Positions 1 to 8,769 of a stretch of 64,000 nt of DNA are shown in pieces. Below the pieces are notes generated by a model. It ran no database searches and was not told where the DNA came from. It saw nothing but the letters and a program-made list of their open reading frames with translations. Position 1 is the stretch's first letter, and each line of letters begins with the position of its first letter. The position numbers and the translations under genes are program-made. The stretch comes from Hydrogenophaga taeniospiralis CCUG 15921 (GTDB taxonomy: Bacteria; Pseudomonadota; Gammaproteobacteria; Burkholderiales; Burkholderiaceae_C): assembly GCF_001592305.1 (NCBI RefSeq), contig NZ_BCWR01000016.1, positions 124,001-188,000 on the forward strand, read 5' to 3'.

Positions 1-406
1 AGGACATGGCCTGCGCGCCCATCCAGCCGTCAAGGCCCAGCATCACGGCCGCCGCGGCGCAGCCCAGGAGCAGGGGCGCGCCCAGCGCCAGGCCGGCCGT
101 GATGCCACTCTCGCGCCGGTGCTCCCAGGCCTTCTTCAGGTCGAGCTCCACACCGGCGATCATCACGAACAGCATCACCGACCACCACGCGATGCCATTG
201 AGCAACTGGATCACGCTGGGGGTGAAAACGAAGTCGTAGTAGGCCGGGAACCACTTGCCCAGCACCCCGGGCCCGAGCAGGATGCCGGTGATGATCTGCA
301 CCACCACCAGTGGCGCGTAGTGGTCGGTGCGGCCCAGGCGCCAGATCAGCCAGGGCACGGTGAAGATGATCGCCATGGCGACCAGAAAGACCTCGGTGGT
401 GCTCAC
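1..406 (-). CDS. Cation:proton antiporter, CPA2-like (partial, C-terminus outside window)
   Basis: Only the first ~135 codons are present; the gene runs off the left edge. The GTG start shares a GTGA overlap with the stop codon of the upstream methyltransferase, so the two are translationally coupled. The visible protein is strongly hydrophobic with about three membrane helices, and contains a GILLGPGVLG segment followed by an acidic ELDLKKAW loop, the layout of the N-terminal half of the Na+/H+ exchanger fold (KefB/NapA-like). I infer an inner-membrane monovalent cation/proton antiporter. It is the last visible gene of the leftward halogenase-glycosyltransferase operon. Family is fairly secure; ion specificity is unknown. 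Confidence 0.75.
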   Translation of the reverse strand, partial: MSTTEVFLVAMAIIFTVPWLIWRLGRTDHYAPLVVVQIITGILLGPGVLGKWFPAYYDFVFTPSVIQLLNGIAWWSVMLFVMIAGVELDLKKAWEHRRESGITAGLALGAPLLLGCAAAAVMLGLDGWMGAQAMS

Positions 407-1161
407 CCTTTGCGCCCCGTGTATTCGCGGAACACGCCCAGGCTGATGCGGCAGTCCACGTCCTGGAAGCCGGCCCGGCGCAGGGCGTCGAGGATGCGCT
501 CGGGCTCGATCGCCGCCTCGATGGTGTCGCCGTAGTACTCCCACAGCCGTTTCACGTCGGCGTGCCGGCGCGTCAGGCGGGCCAGCACCGGCACCACCAC
601 CGCGATGTGGAAATGCAGCAGGCCGCGGGCCAGCCGGCTGCGGGGCCGGCTGATTTCCATGATGCAGACCGTGCCGCCCGGGCGCAGCACGCGCAGGTAT
701 TCGGCGAACGCCAGGTCGAGGTCGCCCACATGGCGCAGCGCGTAGCCCATGGAAACAAAGTCCACCTGGGCGTCGGGCAGGGGGATGGCCTCGGCATAGG
801 CCTCGATGGTGTCGACCGCCACCTTCTTGCGCAGTTCGGCCAGCATGCCGGGCGAGGGGTCGAGCGCCAGCACGCGCCCTTCGGGCCCGACCAGTTCATG
901 GCCCGCCACGGTGACCAGGCCGGTGCCGGCGGCCACGTCCAGCAGGGTCATGCCCGGCTTGAGACCGTTGCGCACCAGCACCTCGCGCCGGTACCAGGCG
1001 CCGCTGCCCAGCGCTGTGAGCGCCTCGGCGCTGTCGTAGCCGGGCGCGGCCTGGTCGAACATGGCGCGGGTGACGCTGCGGCGCTCGTCCTCGCTGCTGA
1101 AATAGGGGTTCAGGCGCGGATCGGATTTCAGCGCGGCGGTGCGTGATGGGGTGGGTGTCAT
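403..1161 (-). CDS. Class I SAM-dependent methyltransferase, UbiE-like
   Basis: This 252-residue protein has the Rossmann SAM-binding motif LLDVAAGTGLVT near residue 75. An N-terminal MFDQAAPGYD stretch resembles the MFDxIAxxYD start of UbiE/MenG-type C-methyltransferases, and later motifs (MGYALRHVGD, LRVLRPGGTVCIMEIS) fit the same group. It sits inside an operon with a glycosyltransferase, an acyltransferase and a halogenase-type flavoenzyme, so I infer it modifies a product of that cluster (a pigment or lipid aryl group) rather than being the housekeeping ubiquinone enzyme. One base separates it from the upstream glycosyltransferase, and it overlaps the downstream antiporter by 4 bp. Substrate unknown. 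Confidence 0.8.
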   Translation of the reverse strand: MTPTPSRTAALKSDPRLNPYFSSEDERRSVTRAMFDQAAPGYDSAEALTALGSGAWYRREVLVRNGLKPGMTLLDVAAGTGLVTVAGHELVGPEGRVLALDPSPGMLAELRKKVAVDTIEAYAEAIPLPDAQVDFVSMGYALRHVGDLDLAFAEYLRVLRPGGTVCIMEISRPRSRLARGLLHFHIAVVVPVLARLTRRHADVKRLWEYYGDTIEAAIEPERILDALRRAGFQDVDCRISLGVFREYTGRKG

Positions 1162-1162
1162 G

Positions 1163-1945
1163 TCAACGTCCAGAGGCGCTCAGGCGGCGCCAGATCAGCA
1201 GGGGCAGGCGCAGCACGAACCCCAGCAGGAGGCGGGCGTGCATCCAGGTCAGCAGGGTGTTGTCGCGCAGGTATTTGAAATGCGACACACCGCCTTCTTC
1301 GGCCGAGAGGTAGCGCACCGGTGCGTCGATGTTGATCGGCCACACGCCCGCCCAGCACAGTCGCACGACGGCCTCGGGGTCGAAGTCGAAGCGGCGCATG
1401 AAGCGGTGGCTTTGCATGATGGCCATGAGCGGTGCGATCGGGTACACGCGAAAACCGTACAAGGAGTCGCCGATGCCCATCCACAGGGTCTCCAGGTTGG
1501 CCCAGCCATTGGACACCTTGCGGCCATTGACGCGCAGTGCCGGCGCCTCGGGGCCGAACACCGGTTTGCCCAGCACCATGGCGCCGGGCCGCCGCAGCGA
1601 GGCTTGCATGAAGGTCGGGATCAGTGCGGCCGGGTGCTGGCCGTCGGAATCCATGGTGAGCGCGTGCGTGAAGCCGGCCCGGGCCGCCTGCGAGATGCCT
1701 TCGAGCACGGCCGCGCCCTTGCCCCGGTTTTCCGGCAGCACGATGACCCGCAGGCCCTCGTCGCCGCTGGCCATGTCCTGCAACTGCTGGGCCGTGCCGT
1801 CGGTGCTGCCGTCCACCACCACCCAGACCGGCGTCCATTGCGCGCGGGCGAGCCGGACCGTCTCCAGCACCCCCGCGCCAGGGTTGTAGCTGGGGATCAG
1901 CACCAGGTGGGTGCTGGAGGCCTGGGGTGTCGGGGCGTCATTCAT
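1163..1945 (-). CDS. Family 2 glycosyltransferase
   Basis: The 260-residue protein begins with the nucleotide-sugar fold of GT-A enzymes (LVLIPSYNPG, then WVVVDGSTDGT) and carries the metal-binding DSD in ALTMDSDGQHP near residue 100. The C-terminus is basic and amphipathic, suggesting association with the inner membrane. Its 5' end overlaps the acyltransferase gene by 8 bp. Paired glycosyltransferase/acyltransferase genes are typical of aryl-polyene, xanthomonadin-like and other modified-lipid loci, where they build the polar head. That context is the basis for inferring a role in decorating a lipid-linked product; sugar donor and acceptor cannot be read from sequence. Confidence 0.85.
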   Translation of the reverse strand: MNDAPTPQASSTHLVLIPSYNPGAGVLETVRLARAQWTPVWVVVDGSTDGTAQQLQDMASGDEGLRVIVLPENRGKGAAVLEGISQAARAGFTHALTMDSDGQHPAALIPTFMQASLRRPGAMVLGKPVFGPEAPALRVNGRKVSNGWANLETLWMGIGDSLYGFRVYPIAPLMAIMQSHRFMRRFDFDPEAVVRLCWAGVWPINIDAPVRYLSAEEGGVSHFKYLRDNTLLTWMHARLLLGFVLRLPLLIWRRLSASGR

Positions 1946-2720
1946 CGGTGGTGAAACGGGCGGACCCGTGCAGGCTGGGTTCGTTGCGGAAATAGGCTTC
2001 CAGCTCGTGGGTGAAGGCCGCGTAGTCCAGCGGCGCCGGGAAACGCCGACCCAGGCGCACGCGGCAGTGCAGGGGCAGCACGGGGCTGCGAAACAGCGGC
2101 CAGGCCTTGCCCAGGTAGGGGGTGGAATATTCGATCAGCAGGGTCTGCACGGGCACGCCCGAGCGCCGCGCGATCATGCCCAGCGTGGGGGTGAACGGGT
2201 CTACCGGAAAGTTCCGGGTGCGGCTGCCTTCCGGGAACAGCACCACTTGGGCGCCTTCCTCCAGCCCTGCGCGGCTTTGCCGGATGATCTGCAGCGCGCC
2301 GTCGTTGCGGATGTAGCGGGCCAGCCGCGCGGCCGAGCCGAACAGCACGTTGTCCATCAGGCTGGCCTTCATCACGCAGATGGCGTTGGGCAGGCGCGAG
2401 ACGATCAGCACCGCGTCGAGCAGGGAGGGGTGGTTGGCCGCGATGATCATCGGGCCTTCTTTGTGCAGGTGGTCGAGTTCGGAGAGGTCGAACCGGCAGG
2501 CGCACAGCCCGCCCAGGATGCGCAGGTAGAGGCGAAAGCCGATCATGATGACCCGCCGCCCCAGGGTCTGCCCGAGTTCCCGCGGCAACACCGGGTGCAG
2601 CAGCATGGCGAAGGGCAACCAGCTCAGGCAGACCGCCGCCAGACTGCCCAGGCCGATGAGCATGGCCACATGCTCGTAGGCGATCCACAGCGGGTTGCGT
2701 TGCAGGCTCCGCTCAGTCAT
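1938..2720 (-). CDS. Lysophospholipid acyltransferase (PlsC-like)
   Basis: I start at the ATG at 2720, giving 260 residues; a longer reading frame upstream is the antisense of the neighbouring gene. A hydrophobic N-terminal segment (residues ~10-45) anchors the protein in the inner membrane. The catalytic HX4D motif is present as NHPSLLD, and the second acyltransferase motif is FPEGSRTR. It overlaps the MipA-like gene upstream by 8 bp and the glycosyltransferase downstream by 8 bp, so it is a core member of the operon. Acyl transfer to a glycerol- or sugar-linked intermediate is inferred; it is probably not the housekeeping PlsC. Confidence 0.85.
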   Translation of the reverse strand: MTERSLQRNPLWIAYEHVAMLIGLGSLAAVCLSWLPFAMLLHPVLPRELGQTLGRRVIMIGFRLYLRILGGLCACRFDLSELDHLHKEGPMIIAANHPSLLDAVLIVSRLPNAICVMKASLMDNVLFGSAARLARYIRNDGALQIIRQSRAGLEEGAQVVLFPEGSRTRNFPVDPFTPTLGMIARRSGVPVQTLLIEYSTPYLGKAWPLFRSPVLPLHCRVRLGRRFPAPLDYAAFTHELEAYFRNEPSLHGSARFTTDE

Positions 2721-3588
2721 CGACCAGCACACGGGTGGACGACTCGCCGAAGATCCACGACACCGCCACCCCGCCGGCGACGTAGTGCTTGCTGCGCACC
2801 AGCGGGCTGTCCTCGAAGCTCGCCCCGCCCAGGTTGTCGTAGCGCAGGAACGCGCCGACCCAATGGCGCGGGTAGCGCTTGGACAGTGCCAGCAGGTACT
2901 GCATGCCGGCAAACCCGGCCCGGGCCTGGTAGGCGGGGCGTTCGGCCGTGGCATAGGGCGCCTCGACGCCATAGAAATAGGCGTGCTGGCGCCGGTCGCC
3001 ATACAGCGGCCCGGCCTGCAGCCCCAGGTTCCAGCCCGGCATGCCCGGCACGTCGGTGACGTCCAGGTTCAGTTTGGGGTGGAACACGGCGCCGATGCTG
3101 CGGGAATGGCTGTTGAGGGTGTAGGCGGCGCGCAGCGGCAGTTCCAGCTTGAGCAGGCGCGCGCGGCCCTCGGTCTGCCAGAGCACGAGGTCGAGCCGCG
3201 GGCCGAATTCCACGTTCGCGTCCAGATCGGGCATGCCCGCGCGGGCGCGGATCTTGTCGCTGGTGGCGGGCGGCGACAGCGCTGCCGACACGGTGAGTTC
3301 GACCCGGTCCGAGTCGAACAACTGGCCTCGCACCCCGTGGCGATCGGCCTTGAGGAATTCACCGTGGTAGGTGAAGTAGGGGGAGGGCAGCACGAACTGG
3401 CTGGTCTGATCCGATCCCCGGTAGGCGGGGAAGGTCACGACCGCCACGCCCATGCCCGCCTCCCAGAGCGGCTTTTCCTCCGCGGCCCGTGTCGCTGATG
3501 CGCCCAGGCATGTCACGGCCGCGCAGGCCAATGCGATCGCCGGGCGGGCGTGCGACCCGAGGGCCGGCGTGTGCTGGGGTGGCGTCAT
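2713..3588 (-). CDS. MipA/OmpV-family outer-membrane protein
   Basis: The start is the ATG at 3588, which makes an ATGA overlap with the stop of the upstream flavoenzyme. The 291-residue product has a signal peptide (hydrophobic AIALACAAVTCLG, cleavage likely after the Ala-rich ATRAAE region). The mature part is rich in alternating beta-strand sequence, with the MipA/OmpV-like opening WEAGMGVAVVTFPAYRGSDQ and a C-terminal aromatic strand. Family members are outer-membrane beta-barrels, some scaffolding murein enzymes. In this operon it may place or export the cluster product at the outer membrane, but that is inference from position only. Confidence 0.75.
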   Translation of the reverse strand: MTPPQHTPALGSHARPAIALACAAVTCLGASATRAAEEKPLWEAGMGVAVVTFPAYRGSDQTSQFVLPSPYFTYHGEFLKADRHGVRGQLFDSDRVELTVSAALSPPATSDKIRARAGMPDLDANVEFGPRLDLVLWQTEGRARLLKLELPLRAAYTLNSHSRSIGAVFHPKLNLDVTDVPGMPGWNLGLQAGPLYGDRRQHAYFYGVEAPYATAERPAYQARAGFAGMQYLLALSKRYPRHWVGAFLRYDNLGGASFEDSPLVRSKHYVAGGVAVSWIFGESSTRVLVDD

Positions 3589-4919
3589 GCGTTGTACAGG
3601 CTGGCGTCGTCCACCGCGCGGATGTTGATCTGGCGGCGCCGCCAGGCCTGGAAGGCGCGACGGGGTTGCAGGATGTTGGCGGTGTAGTACATCGCCTTGA
3701 AGAAGAAGACCGAGCGCCAGATGGGGGTCTTGCCGAACACGTCGCCCGCCAGCACCGACAGCAGCGCTTCCTTGAAGCGGAAGATGTTGCTCGGGGCCAT
3801 GAAGAAGTCGCGCATGATGGGGTTCGTCACGCGGTAGATGAACCAGGAAAAGGCATTGGGCCCGTGCCGCATCACGCGGTCGAACTCCTTCAGGGCGGCG
3901 CGCGCCTGGGCCGGGCGCCGCAGGCAGGTGTCGATGGTCTCTGCGCCGATCACCCCGCTGTGCATCGCCAGCCACACGCCGGACGAGAACACCGGGTCGA
4001 TGAAAGCGAAGGCATCCCCCAGCAGCAGGTGGTTTTTGCCGTGGTTGCGTTCCGACACATAGGAGAAATTGCCGGTGGCTTCCACTTTGTTGACCAGCGT
4101 GGCCTCGCCCAGCCGTGCGGCCAGTTCGGGGGTCCCGGCGATGTTGTCCATCAGGAACTGCTGCAGGCTGCGCTGACCCTTGGTTTTCATGTAGTACGGC
4201 CAGGTCACCATGCCCACGCTGGTGGTGTCGTTGGTCATGGGAATGAACCAGAACCAGCCATGCTCGAACCAGAAGATGGTGATGTTGCCTTCGGCCTGGC
4301 CCTCGTTGCGCTTGGCGTGGCTGAAGTGGCCGTACACCGCCGAGCTGTTGTGCTTGGGGTTGCGCTGCTTGATCTTGAAGCGGTTGGCCAGGAAGGTGTC
4401 GCGCCCCGAGGCGTCCACCACGAAGCGCGGGTGCCATGTCACCTCGCGGCCGTCCTCGTACTGGGCGTGCACGGCCGAGGCCTCGTCGTTCTGGAAATCG
4501 ACCGCCGTCACCTTGCAGCCTTCGTGCACGTCCACCCCTTTGCGGGCAGCGTTGCGGATCAGGATTTCGTCGAACTCCGCGCGCTTGACCTGGTAGGCGT
4601 GCGGCATGGACTTGTCCCAGGCGTCTGCAAAATGAAACGTCTGTTTCCAGTCGTGATGGGGCGAGACGAACTCTGCGCCCGGTTTGTGCATGCCGATCGC
4701 CTTGATCTCTTCGGCGATGCCCATTTTTTCAAACAGGGGCAGGTTGGCCGGCAGCAGCGATTCACCGATGTGGAAGCGGGGATGGTGGGCCTTTTCCAGC
4801 AGGACCACGTTGTGGCCCTTCTCCGCCAGCAGGCTGGAGACGGTGGAGCCGGCAGGGCCGCCACCAATCACCAGCACGTCACATGCCCGATCGTCCATTC
4901 CCTGTGCCTGTGTGTTCAT
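3585..4919 (-). CDS. FAD-dependent halogenase-type oxidoreductase
   Basis: The 444-residue enzyme has an N-terminal FAD-binding GGGPAG (19-24), then PRFHIGESLLP, a signature of the tryptophan-halogenase superfamily. A lysine at residue 79 in HKPGAEF lies where halogenases keep their catalytic lysine. The WxWxIP motif that distinguishes halogenases from plain monooxygenases is intact as WFWFIP (222-227), and a halogenase-type F..P.xS.G segment appears as FIDPVFSSG (306-314). It is the first gene of the leftward operon and diverges from dnaE across ~160 bp. Chlorination or bromination of an aryl or carrier-bound substrate is therefore plausible; a hydroxylase-type relative in a pigment cluster is the alternative. 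Confidence 0.8.
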   Translation of the reverse strand: MNTQAQGMDDRACDVLVIGGGPAGSTVSSLLAEKGHNVVLLEKAHHPRFHIGESLLPANLPLFEKMGIAEEIKAIGMHKPGAEFVSPHHDWKQTFHFADAWDKSMPHAYQVKRAEFDEILIRNAARKGVDVHEGCKVTAVDFQNDEASAVHAQYEDGREVTWHPRFVVDASGRDTFLANRFKIKQRNPKHNSSAVYGHFSHAKRNEGQAEGNITIFWFEHGWFWFIPMTNDTTSVGMVTWPYYMKTKGQRSLQQFLMDNIAGTPELAARLGEATLVNKVEATGNFSYVSERNHGKNHLLLGDAFAFIDPVFSSGVWLAMHSGVIGAETIDTCLRRPAQARAALKEFDRVMRHGPNAFSWFIYRVTNPIMRDFFMAPSNIFRFKEALLSVLAGDVFGKTPIWRSVFFFKAMYYTANILQPRRAFQAWRRRQINIRAVDDASLYNA

Positions 4920-5079
4920 TGGTTTTCTCCGCCGGAGCCTTCGTTGTCGAAGGGTGTTTGAAGGGGGTACGTGTCAGCGGGCGATCTTACCCGTTCGACC
5001 CAGGGCTTCCAGAGGGTGGAGGCCCTGCGGATGGCGTTCCGAGGCTGGTCAGGCGAAAAGAAGATGGCATGATCGAAAG

Positions 5080-8000
5080 ATGTTCATCCATCTGCGTCTG
5101 CACACCGAATTTTCCGTCGTTGACGGCACCAACCGCATCGACGACGTGGTGGCCGCAGCGGCGGCCGACCGCCAGCCCGCCCTGGCCATCACCGACCTGA
5201 GCAACCTGTTTGGTGCGGTCAAGTTCTACAAGGCCGCGCGCGGCGCGGGCGTCAAGCCGCTGCTGGGCGCCGAGGTGATGCTGCAAGGCTTCACCGACGA
5301 AACCCCGGGCGCCATGCCCGGCAGCCATCAGCCGGCCGCGCCGCGCGTGATCCTGCTGGTGCAGGACAAACAGGGCTATCTGAACCTGAGCGAGCTGCTG
5401 GCGCGCGCCTGGACACGCAGCGACGGGCGGGGCGGGGCGCTGGTCCAGCGCGAATGGCTCGAAGAGCTCAACGGCGGTCTGCTCATGCTTTCGGGCGCGC
5501 AGGCCGGGCCGGTGGGGCAGGCGCTGATCCAGGGTGATGCGAACCGAGCCGCCGACATCGCGCTGCAGCTCGGCAGCCTGTTCACGCACCGCTTCTACAT
5601 CGAGCTGCAGCGCGCAGGCCGTGTGGACGACGAGCGTCATGTGACCGCGGCCGTGCAACTGGCCGCCCGGCTGCACCTGCCGGTGGTGGCCACGCACCCG
5701 GTGCAGTTCCTGGAGCCCGACGACTACGAGGCACACGAAGCGCGGGTCTGCATTTCCGACGGCGAGATTCTGAGCAACAACCGGCGCGTGCGCCGCTTCA
5801 CGCGCGAGCAGTACTTCAAGAGCGCCGCGCAGATGGAGGCGCTGTTCGCCGACGTGCCCAGCGCCGTGGCCAACACGCTGGAGATCGCCAAGCGCTGCAA
5901 CCTGAGCCTGGTGCTGGGCAAGCCGCAACTGCCCAACTTCCCGATCCCGCCGGTCAATGGCGTGGTCATGTCGGTGGAGGACTATTTCCGCCACGTCTCG
6001 TACGAAGGGCTGGAAGGTCGCCTGCGCCACCTGTTCCCGAACGAGGCCAAGCGCGAAGAAGTGCGCCCGCGGTATGTGGAGCGCCTGGAGTTCGAGCTCA
6101 ACACCATCCTGAAGATGGGTTTTCCGGGCTACTTCCTCATCGTGTCGGACTTCATCAAGTGGGCCAAGGAAAACGGCTGCCCGGTGGGCCCGGGCCGGGG
6201 CTCGGGCGCCGGCTCGCTGGTGGCCTACGCGCTGCTGATCACCGACCTGGACCCGCTGCAGTACAACCTGCTGTTCGAACGTTTCCTGAACCCGGAGCGG
6301 GTGTCCATGCCCGACTTCGACATCGACTTCTGCCAGTCCAACCGCGATCGGGTGATCGACTACGTGAAGGAGCGCTACGGCAAGGACGCCGTGAGCCAGA
6401 TCGCCACTTTCGGCACCATGGCCGCACGCGCGGCCATCCGCGACGTGGGCCGCGTGCTCGACTTTTCCTACGGCTTCTGCGACGGCATCTCCAAGCTGAT
6501 CCCGAACAAGCCCGGCATGTCGGTCACGCTGCAGTACCCGCCGGTGCCCAAAAAAGAGGGCGACAAGAACAACTACGCCATCGAGATGGAGCCGGTGCTG
6601 GCTGAGCGCATCCAGAAGGAAGATGACGTCAAGACCCTGATCGAGCTGGCGCAGAAGCTCGAAGGCATGACGCGCAACATCGGCATGCACGCCGGGGGCG
6701 TGCTGATCGCGCCGGGCAAGCTCACCGATTTCTGCCCGCTCTACCAGCAGCCCGGCAGCGAGTCGGCGGTGAGCCAGTACGACAAGGACGACGTGGAGGC
6801 CGTGGGCCTGGTGAAGTTCGACTTCTTGGGCCTGGCCACGCTGACCATCCTGGAGATCGCGCGCGAGTTCATCATGAAGCGACACCCCGGGCAGGAGAAC
6901 TTCCGTTACGAGGATGTGCCGCTGGACGACCGGGCGGTGTACGCGCTGTTCTCACGCGGCCAGACCGAGGCCGTGTTCCAGTTTGAAAGCCGCGGCATGC
7001 AAGGCATGCTGCGCGACGCCAAGCCCAGCCGGCTCGAAGACCTGATCGCCCTGAACGCGCTCTACCGACCGGGTCCGATGGACCTGATCCCCAGCTTCGT
7101 GAACCGCAAGCACGGCAAGGAGGTGGTGGAGTACCCGCACCCGCTGGTGGAATCGGTGCTCTCCGAGACCTACGGCATCATGGTCTACCAGGAGCAGGTG
7201 ATGCAGACCGCTCAGGTGCTGGGCGGTTATTCGCTGGGCGGCGCCGACATGTTGCGCCGCGCCATGGGCAAGAAGAAGGCCGAGGAGATGGCCGAGCACC
7301 GGGCCATCTTCCGCAAGGGCGCGGCGGAAAAGGGCATCAGCGAAGAGAAGGCCGACGAGGTCTTCGACCTGATGGAGAAGTTCGCCGGCTACGGCTTCAA
7401 CAAGTCGCACGCCGCCGCCTACTCGCTGCTGGCCTACCACACCGGCTGGCTCAAGGTGCACTACACAGCCGAGTTCTTCTGCGCCAACATGACGGTGGAA
7501 ATGGACGACACCGACAAGCTCCGGGTGTTGTTCGAAGACGCGCAGAAGATGGGGATCGCCTTCGAGGCGCCCGACGTGAACCGCGGCTTCCACCGCTTCG
7601 AGCCCATCACCGACAAGTCCATCCGCTACGGCCTGGGTGCGATCAAGGGCACGGGCCAGCAGGCCATCGACGCCATCGTGGCCGCGCGCGAAGGCCGGGG
7701 CGAGGGCCCCAGCGGCGGCGAGTCCGGCCCGTTCAAGAGCCTGTTCGACTTCTGCCGCCGGGTGGACCGCACACGCCTGAACAAGCGCACGGTGGAAGCG
7801 CTGATCAAGGCAGGGGCGTTCGATTCCCTTCACCTGAACCGTGCCGAAGTGCTGGCTTCGGTCGAGCGGGCGTTCGACTTCGCCGCGGCCCAGCAGGCCA
7901 ACGCCAACCAGGGCGGCCTGTTCGACATGATGGGTGGCGACGACCACGGGTCGAGCACGCAGGAGCCGGATCTGGTGGCCACCACGCCCTGGGGGGTGAA

Positions 8001-8646
8001 GGAGCAGCTGACGCTGGAGAAGACCGCGATCGGTTTCTACTTCTCCGGCCATCTGTTCGACGAGGTGCAGCGCGAGGTGCGGCGCTTTGCGCGCACCGAG
8101 CTGGCCGACGTGAAGGAGAGCCGCGATCCGGTGATCCTGGCTGGCATCGTGACCGATTTCCGCGTCATCAACGGCCAGCGCGGCAAGCTCGCCCTCTTCA
8201 AGCTCGACGACAAGACCGCGGTGCTGGAGGTGAGCGCCGACGAGAACCTGATCAACCTGCACCGCAACCTGCTCAAGGACGACGAGCTCATCATCGTGCA
8301 GGCGCTGGCGCAGCCGGACCGTTTTTCCGGCGGTTTGCGCCTGAAGATCCAGCAGATCTGGGACTTGGCCGCCGCGCGCTGCCGTTTCGGCAAATACCTG
8401 CGTGTGGCGGTGAATCGCCAGGCGCCGGCGGTGGCCGCGCTGGTGCGCGAATTCCCACCGAAACGCGAGATCACCGACCAGGGTGAGCTCACGCGCGGCC
8501 TGCCGGTGCGCCTGGCCTTGCTGCGCGAGGGGGCCCAGTGCGAACTGCAGCTGGACGACCGCGCCCTGTTCTTCCCGACCGACGCCGCGTTGGCCAGCTG
8601 GATGGCGCAGGCGCACGAACAGCGCGCCGAAATCGTGTTCGACTGA
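5080..8646 (+). CDS. dnaE: DNA polymerase III alpha subunit
   Basis: This is the replicative polymerase catalytic subunit. The ATG at 5080 gives 1,188 residues and an N-terminus (MFIHLRLHTEFSVVDG) matching the family; the open frame upstream is unrelated. The PHP domain comes first, then the pol III palm with the catalytic aspartates in PDFDIDF (D412 and D414). Next are the GPGRGSGAGSLVAY motif (just before the palm), the KSHAAAYSLLAYHTGWLK segment, the tandem HhH and an OB fold. No frameshift is visible. It stands alone, divergent from the halogenase operon. Its ribosome-binding site is weak (GAAAG). Confidence 0.97.
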   Translation: MFIHLRLHTEFSVVDGTNRIDDVVAAAAADRQPALAITDLSNLFGAVKFYKAARGAGVKPLLGAEVMLQGFTDETPGAMPGSHQPAAPRVILLVQDKQGYLNLSELLARAWTRSDGRGGALVQREWLEELNGGLLMLSGAQAGPVGQALIQGDANRAADIALQLGSLFTHRFYIELQRAGRVDDERHVTAAVQLAARLHLPVVATHPVQFLEPDDYEAHEARVCISDGEILSNNRRVRRFTREQYFKSAAQMEALFADVPSAVANTLEIAKRCNLSLVLGKPQLPNFPIPPVNGVVMSVEDYFRHVSYEGLEGRLRHLFPNEAKREEVRPRYVERLEFELNTILKMGFPGYFLIVSDFIKWAKENGCPVGPGRGSGAGSLVAYALLITDLDPLQYNLLFERFLNPERVSMPDFDIDFCQSNRDRVIDYVKERYGKDAVSQIATFGTMAARAAIRDVGRVLDFSYGFCDGISKLIPNKPGMSVTLQYPPVPKKEGDKNNYAIEMEPVLAERIQKEDDVKTLIELAQKLEGMTRNIGMHAGGVLIAPGKLTDFCPLYQQPGSESAVSQYDKDDVEAVGLVKFDFLGLATLTILEIAREFIMKRHPGQENFRYEDVPLDDRAVYALFSRGQTEAVFQFESRGMQGMLRDAKPSRLEDLIALNALYRPGPMDLIPSFVNRKHGKEVVEYPHPLVESVLSETYGIMVYQEQVMQTAQVLGGYSLGGADMLRRAMGKKKAEEMAEHRAIFRKGAAEKGISEEKADEVFDLMEKFAGYGFNKSHAAAYSLLAYHTGWLKVHYTAEFFCANMTVEMDDTDKLRVLFEDAQKMGIAFEAPDVNRGFHRFEPITDKSIRYGLGAIKGTGQQAIDAIVAAREGRGEGPSGGESGPFKSLFDFCRRVDRTRLNKRTVEALIKAGAFDSLHLNRAEVLASVERAFDFAAAQQANANQGGLFDMMGGDDHGSSTQEPDLVATTPWGVKEQLTLEKTAIGFYFSGHLFDEVQREVRRFARTELADVKESRDPVILAGIVTDFRVINGQRGKLALFKLDDKTAVLEVSADENLINLHRNLLKDDELIIVQALAQPDRFSGGLRLKIQQIWDLAAARCRFGKYLRVAVNRQAPAVAALVREFPPKREITDQGELTRGLPVRLALLREGAQCELQLDDRALFFPTDAALASWMAQAHEQRAEIVFD

Positions 8647-8769
8647 CGGGTTTGCACCCCGCCGCTGTGGTTTCAGGCGTGTAAAAACCACGCCAGCGCG
8701 ACCTCTGTCACGGGCTGGCGAGGTTTGTGCCTTGATTCGGGTCGGCCAGCGCCGATAGTCAAGGCAACC

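Noticed and set aside
2713..4437. A single 574-codon gene covering the MipA-like region and the flavoenzyme antisense frame
   Set aside because: Only the last 291 codons (from the ATG at 3588) encode a recognisable exported protein. The upstream part is an out-of-frame reading of the flavoenzyme gene.
4987..6885. Long antisense open frame (632 codons) within dnaE
   Set aside because: It is the complement of a well-conserved dnaE sequence; high GC keeps the antisense frame open. It lacks recognisable domains and has a His/Gln/Val-rich composition typical of shadow frames.
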